From contig DAHXNI010000065.1 of the NCBI GenBank assembly GCA_027365475.1, positions 1 to 38,355 on the forward strand: 38,355 nt of DNA. Reading direction: 5' to 3'. This DNA is from Pseudomonadota bacterium (GTDB taxonomy: Bacteria; Pseudomonadota; Gammaproteobacteria; JAKAQQ01). Position numbers and translations under genes: made by a program. The notes below the pieces were generated by a model. That model had not been told where the DNA came from. It did no database searches and saw only the letters and a program-made list of their open reading frames with translations. Of the stretch, positions 31,585 through 38,355 are shown piece after piece (the first letter of the stretch is position 1; each line of letters begins with the position of its first letter).

Positions 31585-32889
31585 TTGACCCCTTTGGCGG
31601 AACAGCTTCGTCCTGTCCAACTCTGTGATTTTCTGGGGCAAAGGCATCTTTTGGATGTCGGCGGAGCGTTGGCTCCAGAAGTCCAAGAACCTTTTTCCAT
31701 GCTCCTTTTTGGACCGCCTGGAACCGGCAAAACGACCTTGGGTCGTCTTTTGGCGCGGAAGTGGTTGGCCACTTTCCAGGCCGTTTCGGCCGTTGAATCA
31801 GGAGTCAAAGAACTGCGTCAGGCCGGAGAAGCCGGACGCGCAAGACGACCGGCAGCAACGCTTCTTTTCGTCGATGAAATTCATCGTTTTTCGAGGAACC
31901 AGCAGGATGTTCTCTTGCCTTATTTGGAAGATGGATCTCTCTTTTTGGTTGGTGCCACGACCGAAAATCCGGGATTTACTCTGACCAGTGCGCTGCTTTC
32001 GCGTATCCGGGTCCTGCTTTTAACACCCCTGTCAGTTGGTGATCTTCTGACGCTGCTGAATCGCGCTGAAGCTCACTTCGAATCGAACTCGCACCGCTCG
32101 GTTCAGTGGGATACGGGAGTTCGTGATTTCGCGCTCGTCTCGGCTGATGGAGATGCCCGAAAACTTCTCAATAATTTCGAAGGCGCGATATCAGTTGCAC
32201 AGCCTGGTCTGTCGGACCTTCGAATCGATCGGACCCTTTGGGAACAGGTGATGGGGAAACGCGTGCCCCATTTTGACCGAGGAGGTGACATTTATTACGA
32301 TACTCTTTCAGCGTTTCACAAAAGCTTACGCGGCTCTTCGCCTGATGCGACTCTCTATTGGTTTATCCGTTTTACAGAATCCGGTGGAGACCCGCGAGTT
32401 CTGGCTCGCCGAATGGTTCGGGCTGCGTCAGAAGACATCGGAAATGCAGATCCAGCGGCTTTGGGGTTTGCTCTCCATGCCTCGGAAGCCTTTGAACGTC
32501 TTGGAGAGCCGGAAGGTCTCCTGGCGCTCGCACAGGCGGCGATTTATCTCGCAGCGACTGAAAAAAGCAATGCGGTTTACCACGCTTTTTCGCAGGCACA
32601 GAAACAGGTACGGGATATGGAATCCTGGCCGGTCCCGTTGCATCTCCGCAATGCACCAACGCCTTTTGCTCGGTCTATGGGGCACGGCAGGGGATACCGC
32701 TATTCACATGACGAACCGATGGCCTATTCTCCTGGGCAAACCTATTTTCCTGAAGGAATTCCTGCGATGTCATTTTATGAACCGACGCTCCGCGGTTATG
32801 AAAGGCGCCTGCACGAGCGTCTAAAAAGACTTCGTGAACTGGATAAAGAATATGATAAAGAAGGTAATATTAAATCTGTAACAGAATGA
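31585..32889 (+). CDS. rarA: Replication-associated recombination ATPase RarA (MgsA)
   Basis: RarA is a AAA+ clamp-loader-like ATPase acting at stalled replication forks. The product has LAEQLRPVQLCDFLGQRHLL, Walker A LFGPPGTGKTTL, Walker B LLFVDEIHRFSRNQQD, sensor 1 GATTENPGF, and the C-terminal tetramerisation region with SAFHKSLRGSSPDATLYW and SEDIGNADP. The true start is uncertain: TTG at 31585 has GGA at fair distance and gives 434 residues, close to E. coli's 447; the frame is open further upstream inside lolA but has no homology there. Its last 15 codons are strikingly AT-rich and run into the AT islet. Confidence 0.93.
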   Translation: MTPLAEQLRPVQLCDFLGQRHLLDVGGALAPEVQEPFSMLLFGPPGTGKTTLGRLLARKWLATFQAVSAVESGVKELRQAGEAGRARRPAATLLFVDEIHRFSRNQQDVLLPYLEDGSLFLVGATTENPGFTLTSALLSRIRVLLLTPLSVGDLLTLLNRAEAHFESNSHRSVQWDTGVRDFALVSADGDARKLLNNFEGAISVAQPGLSDLRIDRTLWEQVMGKRVPHFDRGGDIYYDTLSAFHKSLRGSSPDATLYWFIRFTESGGDPRVLARRMVRAASEDIGNADPAALGFALHASEAFERLGEPEGLLALAQAAIYLAATEKSNAVYHAFSQAQKQVRDMESWPVPLHLRNAPTPFARSMGHGRGYRYSHDEPMAYSPGQTYFPEGIPAMSFYEPTLRGYERRLHERLKRLRELDKEYDKEGNIKSVTE

Positions 32890-32934
32890 TATATATTATT
32901 ATATTATATATCTCTATTCTATAGAAATGCATAA
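32841..32934. other. AT-rich islet between rarA and methyltransferase
   Basis: The end of rarA and the 37-base gap after it are almost all A and T, unlike the surrounding DNA. The methyltransferase ATG at 32927 sits at its right end without a Shine-Dalgarno. A similar islet occurs at 5091-5150. Confidence 0.5.
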
Positions 32935-33667
32935 TCGTCGCGGGACTCGCACTGTGCTTGAAGATCGAAAAGAGAAGACAGAATGGGATAGGCGTTACAG
33001 CGAACCGGGATATGCGTATGGTATCGAGGCCAACGAATTTCTAGCATCAGTTGAGGCGCAATTGCCACGGGGGCGCGTCTTGTCACTCGCGGAGGGCGAA
33101 GGACGTAACGGCGTTTTTCTGGCTAAACGGGGCTTTCGCGTTACTGCAGTGGATCAATCCGCTGTGGGACTGGCAAAAGCACGCATTTTGGCCCATGAGC
33201 AGGGGGTCGCGCTCACCACCATTCAAGCCGACCTTGGTAGTCATGCGATCAAGCCGGACTGTTGGGAGGTAGTTGTCTCTATTTTCTGTCACGTCCAGCC
33301 CACGATACGTGCGCGCCTATACCGTGCCGCTGTCAATGGACTCGTGCCTGGAGGAGCGCTGGTACTCGAGGCTTATACTCCGCAGCAACTTGGTTTCGGT
33401 ACAGGAGGGCCTAAAGATAGCGCCTTGTTGGTTGATCTGGCAGTGCTTCGACATGAACTTATGGGACTCCGCTTTGAAATCGAGCGGGAGGTCATTCGCG
33501 AGGTTTGGGAAGGCCGCTTCCATACCGGGAAGGGTCGGTGGTTCAAGTACTTGCTTTCCGTTGAACCAGTCAGCGACGGTACACGCAGGTTCCTAACGCA
33601 AGCCAAAAATTCAAACCGGATCGTGGGACCAACACTTCAAGATCGTACGGGGATGTTGACGTTATGA
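32927..33667 (+). CDS. Class I SAM-dependent methyltransferase
   Basis: The 246-residue product has the N-terminal WDRRYSEPGYAYGIEANEFL, followed by SAM motif I VLSLAEGEGRNGVFLAKRGF (E-G-E-G-R-N-G), VTAVDQSAVGLAKARILA (acidic motif), ADLGSHAI, and LVPGGALVLEAYTPQQLGFGTGGP. This pattern is shared with TehB-like and thiol-methyltransferase-like proteins; the substrate is not known. The ATG lacks a Shine-Dalgarno; a GTG nine codons on has GGGA upstream and could be used instead. It overlaps the DUF962 gene by 4 bases. Confidence 0.8.
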   Translation: MHNRRGTRTVLEDRKEKTEWDRRYSEPGYAYGIEANEFLASVEAQLPRGRVLSLAEGEGRNGVFLAKRGFRVTAVDQSAVGLAKARILAHEQGVALTTIQADLGSHAIKPDCWEVVVSIFCHVQPTIRARLYRAAVNGLVPGGALVLEAYTPQQLGFGTGGPKDSALLVDLAVLRHELMGLRFEIEREVIREVWEGRFHTGKGRWFKYLLSVEPVSDGTRRFLTQAKNSNRIVGPTLQDRTGMLTL

Positions 33668-33972
33668 AGAGAGATTTCGTGACCTTCAGCGAGTTCTATA
33701 GGTACTATCTCACCCAGCACAGTACAATCAACTGCCGCCGGATGCACTTCGTCGGTACCCTTCTCGTGATCATGGACCTTGCATTTGCGCTGATTCAGCA
33801 CAATTTCTGGTGGCTCATTTGGGCACCTTTTCTGGGATACGGCTGCGCCTGGTTAGGCCATGGACTATTTGAAAAAAACAGACCGGCAACCTTCGGGCAT
33901 CCGATTTGGAGTTTGATCGGTGACGGGCGGATGTTCTGGGATACGCTACGTAGTTACCTCCGTCTTAGGTAA
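33664..33972 (+). CDS. DUF962/Mpo1-like membrane protein
   Basis: The 102-residue product belongs to the DUF962 (YGL010w/Mpo1-like) family. It has FYRYYLTQHSTINCRRMHFVG with conserved His residues, two hydrophobic segments (about 28-45 and 48-62), and HGLFEKNRPATFGHPIWSLI-GD near the C-terminus. Yeast Mpo1 is an iron-dependent dioxygenase in alpha-oxidation of 2-hydroxy fatty acids; the bacterial short members are largely unstudied. It is translationally coupled to the methyltransferase (ATGA overlap). Confidence 0.83.
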   Translation: MKRDFVTFSEFYRYYLTQHSTINCRRMHFVGTLLVIMDLAFALIQHNFWWLIWAPFLGYGCAWLGHGLFEKNRPATFGHPIWSLIGDGRMFWDTLRSYLRLR

Positions 33973-34047
33973 TGATATTGGGGGCTGTCTACGCAACATG
34001 AGCGGCCGTTATAATGATTCCCACGAACTGTCTGGAAACCCGATTTG

Positions 34048-34623
34048 ATGATGAGCATTTTGAGACCTGTCTGGATCGGGTTTGGTGGCGGAATCGGAAT
34101 TGTTCTTTTGGTTTGGATTGGGTTCAAATTACGGCAAGCTTGGGTTGGGTATCGCGAACGTGGGTTGTATCGTGCATTCCTCAAGTTATCTCCCTGGGTT
34201 GCCGAAAACCGCATCCTTCCGGATGGGCTTGGGGGGCGAATCCATGCTGATTATCTGATTCTTACCTCGAGTGCACTGCATTGGATTAGTGTGTTTCAAG
34301 TGCAAGGTTCTGTTTTCGGTTCCCATAATATGAGCGAATGGACGGTTCTTGACTCAGAAAAGCGCTGGACTTTTCCTAACCCACTGGCCACGTTACCGCA
34401 AAAAAGTGGTGCCCTTCATGCACTGATCGGTGACGCGATCCCGGTCGTGATGGATTTATTGTTCCTCGGCGATCCGGTGTTTCCCAAAGGTCGAGTCGAT
34501 GGAATCTGGCTTTTGGATGAATACTTTGAACATTTGAAATCCGAGGTGAGCTCAGCTCAGACCCATCCGGAAGCTTGGCAGAATCTTTGGGGAAATCTTT
34601 TAACCGCATCGACCGAAGCGTAA
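34048..34623 (+). CDS. Membrane-anchored NERD-like domain protein
   Basis: About 191 residues. An N-terminal hydrophobic segment (about 7-26) is followed by a domain resembling NERD (nuclease-related) proteins: DGLGGRIHADYLILTSSALH, SVFQVQGSVFGSHNMSEWTV, then RWTFPNPLATLPQKSGALHAL. In NERD proteins the corresponding D...[E/Q]xK residues suggest a nuclease fold; here the position of the usual E-x-K reads FQVQG, so activity is doubtful. The start could be ATG 34048 or the next codon, 34051. Function is unknown. It is convergent with the M20 peptidase gene, two bases apart. Confidence 0.6.
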   Translation: MMSILRPVWIGFGGGIGIVLLVWIGFKLRQAWVGYRERGLYRAFLKLSPWVAENRILPDGLGGRIHADYLILTSSALHWISVFQVQGSVFGSHNMSEWTVLDSEKRWTFPNPLATLPQKSGALHALIGDAIPVVMDLLFLGDPVFPKGRVDGIWLLDEYFEHLKSEVSSAQTHPEAWQNLWGNLLTASTEA

Positions 34624-34625
34624 CC

Positions 34626-36053
34626 TCATGACACTGCGCAGACATAGGAGGCGATGATCTCGCCGAGACAAGCAGTAAGACGGATAACAGTCCTGAGGTC
34701 CAGAAACTCGTTGGGTCCATGGGCGTTGGCACCCGGGCCGAGCACACCAGTCACGAAATATTGAGTTGCAGGATAGCGATCCGCCAGCATCTGCATGAAT
34801 GGAATGCTCCCACCCGTCCCCATGGCCAATGCAGGCTGGCCAAAATGGGTTGTTGAGGATTTTTTGAGCGCGGACTTCAGCCATGGGGCGATCTCTGGTG
34901 CGTTCCAGCCTGGTATAGCCGTGTGGATCTTAAAGCTCGTGGTGGCCCGAAAAGAGGCATCACCCGAAAATGCGGTTTGGAGTGCTTGCACCGCGGCATC
35001 CGGTGAAAGGGTTGGCGGGAGACGGAGAGACAGCTTGAGCGCCGTGGTGGGGCGGAGTACATTGCCACCGGCCAGTATAGAGGGCAACCCATCTGCACCC
35101 GTGATCTCAAGGGCAGGAAACCAAGTGTTTGCCTGTAGCGCATCGTCAGGGTCGGTGAATCGGGGTTGGGTGCAACCTGCCCAGGGAAATCTTTTCCAGA
35201 TCAGATCTCCCAGCACGGATGCGGCCTCGACAATCTCACGCCTTCTATCCGGTGGAACCAGAACATGCAGACTGGCAAGCGTGATCTCGCCGGTGGTTGC
35301 GTTTTCGATCCGATCGAGCATCGCACGGATGACCTGAAATGTGGATGGTACGATGCCACCGGCTGCGCCTGAATGCACACCTTCGGTAAGAGTCTGTACG
35401 CGCAATTCACCGATCAGGTTGCCTCGGAGTGAAGTTGTATACCAAAGACGTTCATAATCTCCGCATTCGGCATCCAGACATACGATGAGTCCAGGTCGGT
35501 CAAGTTCCGTCTTGAGTGCGTCCAGATGGGCAGCTAGATCGATGCTGCCGCTTTCTTCGGAACACTCGATCAATCCGATGGACCGGGGAAAAGGCTGGCC
35601 ACTGTCGGCCAGTAGTTTGAGCGCTGCAATCGATGCAAAAACCGCGTAACCGTCATCTGCGCCACCACGCCCATAAAGCCGCTCGTTCTCAAGGACCGGC
35701 GTCCAGGCCCCAAGGCCGTCCCGCCAACCGTCGAATTCGGGTTGTTTGTCGAGATGCCCGTAAAAGAAAACGGGGGGAGCCTTTTTTAAGGTGGGATGTG
35801 CAGGTACCTCGAAGTAAAGCAGGGGCGTACGCCCCGGCAATTCCCGAATCTTGACACTGGAGTTTGGGGGCATATTCGCGTGACACCAGTCACAAGCCAA
35901 TCGGATGGCTCTATCCATGGAACCCTGGCGTTTCCAGTCGGGATCGAAGGCTGGTGACCGGTTGGGGATGCGAATATAGTCAATGAGGGTGGGGAGAACC
36001 TTTTCACGCCAAAAAGATTCGGCTCGGGCAAGAGAAAAAGTGGGCTGGGTCAT
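34626..36053 (-). CDS. M20-family metallopeptidase
   Basis: This 475-residue protein is an M20 zinc peptidase (dipeptidase/carboxypeptidase type). Metal and catalytic motifs are FFYGHLDKQPE (His, catalytic Asp), GRGGADDGYAVFASI (bridging Asp), ECSEESGS (catalytic Glu-Glu), CLDAECGDY and the late GPGANAHGPNEFL (His). The dimerisation (lid) domain lies between. The ATG at 36053 overlaps the tatD stop (ATGA), and a longer frame upstream lies in tatD, so translational coupling to tatD is likely. Substrate is not predictable. Confidence 0.9.
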   Translation of the reverse strand: MTQPTFSLARAESFWREKVLPTLIDYIRIPNRSPAFDPDWKRQGSMDRAIRLACDWCHANMPPNSSVKIRELPGRTPLLYFEVPAHPTLKKAPPVFFYGHLDKQPEFDGWRDGLGAWTPVLENERLYGRGGADDGYAVFASIAALKLLADSGQPFPRSIGLIECSEESGSIDLAAHLDALKTELDRPGLIVCLDAECGDYERLWYTTSLRGNLIGELRVQTLTEGVHSGAAGGIVPSTFQVIRAMLDRIENATTGEITLASLHVLVPPDRRREIVEAASVLGDLIWKRFPWAGCTQPRFTDPDDALQANTWFPALEITGADGLPSILAGGNVLRPTTALKLSLRLPPTLSPDAAVQALQTAFSGDASFRATTSFKIHTAIPGWNAPEIAPWLKSALKKSSTTHFGQPALAMGTGGSIPFMQMLADRYPATQYFVTGVLGPGANAHGPNEFLDLRTVIRLTACLGEIIASYVCAVS

Positions 36054-36928
36054 GGCGATGGGGTTTCTGCGTGGAAGATGGAAGGGGAGGGCTGGTCGAT
36101 GGGGTCGATACCAAAAAAGTCGAGAGTATTGTCGCACACGATCCGGGCCAGTTCTTCTGGAGACATATTCAAATGACGTGCAATCAGGGACCCGATATGC
36201 GGCAGAAAGGCTGGCTCATTACGCCCATTACGAGGTTTGGGGGCCAACGTTCGTGGCAATAAGTACGGTGCATCGGTTTCAAGCAGCAATCGGGTCAGAG
36301 GGATTTGGTGGAGGAGTGCAAGAAGATGATTGCCACGGCGCTCATCCGTAATCCACCCAGTCAGACCGATCCAGAGCCCCAGTTCGAGGTAGTGTTCGAG
36401 CTCATCCTGAGAGCCGGTAAAACAGTGCAAAACCCCCTTCGGTCTGGTTTTCCCACAGGCACGGAGCATGGCCAGAAAGTCGGTATGCGCATCTCGTTCA
36501 TGCAAAAAAAGTGGTTTTCCACTTTCACCTGCCAAGAGCAGCTGGTTTTCAAAAACCACGCGCTGATCCTTGGGGTCTGAAAAATGACGGAAATAATCGA
36601 GCCCACATTCACCAATGGCGACCACGCCGGGTTTCCTTGAATACTCTCGTATGATCTCCCAGTCGCCGGATTCAGCATGGGAGGCTTCATGAGGATGAAT
36701 ACCGGCTGTGACCGAAATGAAGCCGGGAAACCTCTGCATGAGCGCGTAACCATCCTGTGTGCCAGCTGCATGACAAGCTGTTGCGATCAAATGAATCACA
36801 TGGGATGCTTGGGCACGTGCAATCACGTTGTCCCGGTCCGGGTCGAAACGGGGGTGTGTCAGATTCACCCCGATATCGATCCACCGAGCTGAGTTGTGTG
36901 TCACGGCATCGTTTCGGCCGATTGGCAA
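36050..36928 (-). CDS. tatD: TatD-family deoxyribonuclease
   Basis: TatD is a metal-dependent DNase (3'-5' exonuclease) linked to repair of oxidised DNA. The product has IDIGVNLTHPRF, TAGIHPHEAS, VVAIGECGLDYFRHF, LFLHERDAH, VLHCFTGSQDELE, GLTGWITDERRG, LLLETDAPYLLPR and RNEPAFLPHI in family order. It resembles E. coli TatD itself (DIGVNLT form) rather than YcfH or YjjV. As listed the start is TTG (292 residues); GTG at 36904 (eight codons later) is a good alternative. It is coupled to the M20 gene downstream. Confidence 0.94.
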   Translation of the reverse strand: MPIGRNDAVTHNSARWIDIGVNLTHPRFDPDRDNVIARAQASHVIHLIATACHAAGTQDGYALMQRFPGFISVTAGIHPHEASHAESGDWEIIREYSRKPGVVAIGECGLDYFRHFSDPKDQRVVFENQLLLAGESGKPLFLHERDAHTDFLAMLRACGKTRPKGVLHCFTGSQDELEHYLELGLWIGLTGWITDERRGNHLLALLHQIPLTRLLLETDAPYLLPRTLAPKPRNGRNEPAFLPHIGSLIARHLNMSPEELARIVCDNTLDFFGIDPIDQPSPSIFHAETPSP

Positions 36929-36982
36929 TCCGGCAGAGATTGTCTTGGTCCCACGATTAGCAGTTTATATGGGTCAGGTGGT

Positions 36983-37996
36983 TCATGACCAGATGAGTGT
37001 GATAGACCCATTACTGCCATCACTACCAGGGCTACCGTCAATACTGCCTTTCCCCGGCACTTGGCCATTGATTCCATTCGGGTTCGGTTTGTCGTGTCCC
37101 AAACCGCCCGCGCCACCGCCACACGAGCCCGCTCCGCCAGAAGCCCCATTGACCCGATGCAGATTGCCTCCTGCTCCGCCGTTTGCGAAACAATTCGAGC
37201 CACCCCGAGTCCCGGCTCCACCTCCGCCACCATATGCCCCAGCGCCTCCAGATCCTCCCGTAAGATTCCAGTGGCAGGCAGCACCACCACCACCGCCTCC
37301 ATTGAATGCGCCACCGCCAGTACCTGCAAAACTGCAACGGTTTCCCCCATGGCCACCACCATCGCCATAACCGAAACCGCCACTCCCGCCTGTAGCTCCG
37401 CGAGCTCCATCGCCACCCGCACCCACAATGATCATAAGCGTTTCCCCAGGGTAAACACATGTATTTGGGCACTGCAAGGAAGATTGCGCATTCGTCGCTA
37501 CACGAAGTAGCGTGGAAACCATCTGACCCTCACCGCCTGATCCTCCGTGAACACTGCCTTGACTGTTGGCTGCACCGCCACCGCCACCGCCACCGCCGGC
37601 AACTACCAGAACATGTCCGCTACCCGTCAGAGCAGATGCTCCACCTCCACCGCCACCTGCACCGGCACAGTCGTTTTCATAGCTACAGGTATAGGCGCCG
37701 CCATCGCTCGGCGGCCGCACCCATCCTACATTTCCGCCGCCACCCGCTGCTCCCATCACTTGGACTCGGATCATTCCACCGGCATCTCCCTGCGGAACAA
37801 CCCAGTGATATGTGCCGGGTACTGACCAGAATTTCATTCCGGAAGAGCTTGGACTCGAGTTTGTGAGAGGGTCTTTTTTTCCCACGGGAGTATGGCTACA
37901 GGCAGCCAGAGCGAGCAGTCCAAAAGCCAAAAGACTCGCATGTGGTATCGGTCGGAGGGAATGCGATCTCAGTTTTGTTCCAGTTTGTTGCGTCAT
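36983..37996 (-). CDS. Glycine-rich lipoprotein
   Basis: The 337-residue product has a lipoprotein signal with lipobox LALAAC (Cys33, next residue Ser, so probably outer membrane), a short Ser-rich linker, then WSVPGTYHWVVPQG (about residues 57-70) and a long domain full of GGGG and GGxGG runs separated by short non-glycine segments, closing with GSNGSITLIWS. The VPGTYxWxVP opening with a final beta strand matches glycine-rich domains (Gly_rich type, as in ALK-like ectodomains and some phage adhesins). Paired cysteines (CSYENDC, CPNTC and others) may form disulfides. I know no specific function; a surface structural or adhesive role is inferred. The gene stands alone after tatD. Confidence 0.78.
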   Translation of the reverse strand: MTQQTGTKLRSHSLRPIPHASLLAFGLLALAACSHTPVGKKDPLTNSSPSSSGMKFWSVPGTYHWVVPQGDAGGMIRVQVMGAAGGGGNVGWVRPPSDGGAYTCSYENDCAGAGGGGGGASALTGSGHVLVVAGGGGGGGGAANSQGSVHGGSGGEGQMVSTLLRVATNAQSSLQCPNTCVYPGETLMIIVGAGGDGARGATGGSGGFGYGDGGGHGGNRCSFAGTGGGAFNGGGGGGAACHWNLTGGSGGAGAYGGGGGAGTRGGSNCFANGGAGGNLHRVNGASGGAGSCGGGAGGLGHDKPNPNGINGQVPGKGSIDGSPGSDGSNGSITLIWS

Positions 37997-38227
37997 GATG
38001 TCTTGATCCCTTCATTCTGTGAGTTTGCAAATGGGCAGGGCTGAAATTCAACCGGCTCGAAGTATACCTGAATTTATCGCGGCGGCTTTGTGAAATCTTC
38101 TCCAAACAGCGTAAATGGCCTGCACTGAATGCTTTTGCAAACTGATCTGTGGTTTCCGACTGCGATTCCGGGCCAATTAGATCGTTTGGTGGAATGATGG
38201 AATTGTATAATGATCACTAGTGTCATG
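37997..38227. other. Right intergenic region, 231 bases
   Basis: No recognisable gene. It should hold the promoter of the glycine-rich lipoprotein and, at its right end, the terminal sequence of the IS630-family element. Confidence 0.35.
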
Positions 38228-38355
38228 TCACGTATTAAATGTCGGATAAAGACGCTTGAGTTTGACGCGTGCATCTTCGGTCGTGAATTGCCAGTTCACT
38301 TTTGCGTGAATCTGGTCGCGGCGCGATTGCCATGCAGCAACCTCCGCACATAACT
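38228..38355 (-). mobile_element. IS630-family transposase, 3' end (cut by window)
   Basis: Reading the minus strand from the right edge gives 41 codons ending in TGA at 38230-38228. The translation includes EVAAWQSRRDQIHAKVNWQF followed by TTEDARVKLKRLYP, the characteristic C-terminus of IS630-family DDE transposases (VNWQFTTxDARxKLxRLYP). The catalytic residues lie outside the window. This small frame has no start in the window. The outer end of the element should lie just left of the stop; CACTAGTG near 38214-38221 is a palindrome there but I cannot confirm a terminal repeat. Confidence 0.82.

Noticed and set aside
36828-37370. Proline- and alanine-rich plus-strand frame of 180 codons
   Set aside because: It is the antisense of the tatD start and the glycine-rich gene: GGN codons read as proline on the other strand. 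It has no ribosome binding site and no homologous pattern.
37000-37700. Possible tandem DNA repeat or CRISPR-like array
   Set aside because: The apparent repetition comes from glycine codons in the lipoprotein gene; units are irregular in length and sequence, without spacers.

Overview
The window reads as a compact gammaproteobacterial chromosome segment with about 40 protein genes, many GTG or TTG starts, and genes that often overlap by a few bases. The evidence is gene order and families: pyrG-kdsA-ftsB, surE-pcm-nlpD-rpoS, recJ-prfB-lysS, ygfZ beside sdhCDAB-sdhE, trxB-aat-infA, and ftsK-lolA-rarA. I cannot name the genus. I see no tRNA, rRNA or CRISPR array.

Layout. Positions 1-344 hold no confident gene. 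Positions 345-4947 form a small lipid or secondary-metabolite island: FabV enoyl reductase and a flavin halogenase-like enzyme on the minus strand, then, divergently, a small ketosynthase-like (chain-length-factor type) protein and a PAP2-type membrane phosphatase. A 456-base gene-free stretch with a very AT-rich islet follows. From 5404 to 12881 the strand is mostly plus: pyrG, kdsA, ftsB, a delta3-delta2-enoyl-CoA isomerase, (smr on minus), surE, pcm, nlpD, rpoS. eno, ispD, ispF and truD, usually found in this run in relatives, are absent here. Next come an Mth938-family gene (minus), recJ, prfB with a programmed +1 frameshift, and lysS, then ygfZ facing away from the sdhCDAB-sdhE operon. 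Positions 22683-27332 mix a quinone-oxidoreductase-like MDR protein, a rhodanese, a serine/threonine dehydratase, infA, aat and trxB. From 27496 plus-strand genes run ald, ftsK, lolA, rarA, a methyltransferase, a DUF962/Mpo1-like protein and a NERD-like membrane-anchored protein. The right end has an M20 peptidase, tatD, a glycine-rich lipoprotein, and the 3' end of an IS630-family transposase cut by the window edge.

How the parts fit. Most of the window is housekeeping: CTP and Kdo synthesis, cell division (FtsB, FtsK), stress survival (SurE, Pcm, NlpD, RpoS), translation (PrfB, LysS, IF-1), the N-degron pathway (Aat), and succinate dehydrogenase with its flavinylation factor SdhE and the Fe-S maturation protein YgfZ next door. 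The accessory parts are the left island and the right-end lipoprotein and IS fragment.

Points that deserve checking: ftsK appears to begin at a non-canonical ATC codon behind a perfect Shine-Dalgarno; pyrG may be leaderless and carries a five-glycine loop next to its nucleotide-binding motif; RpoS has a strongly altered region 2.4; the glycine-rich lipoprotein may form a poly-glycine-II bundle. I did not find a convincing entirely new multi-gene system; the left halogenase/ketosynthase-like island is the nearest candidate.
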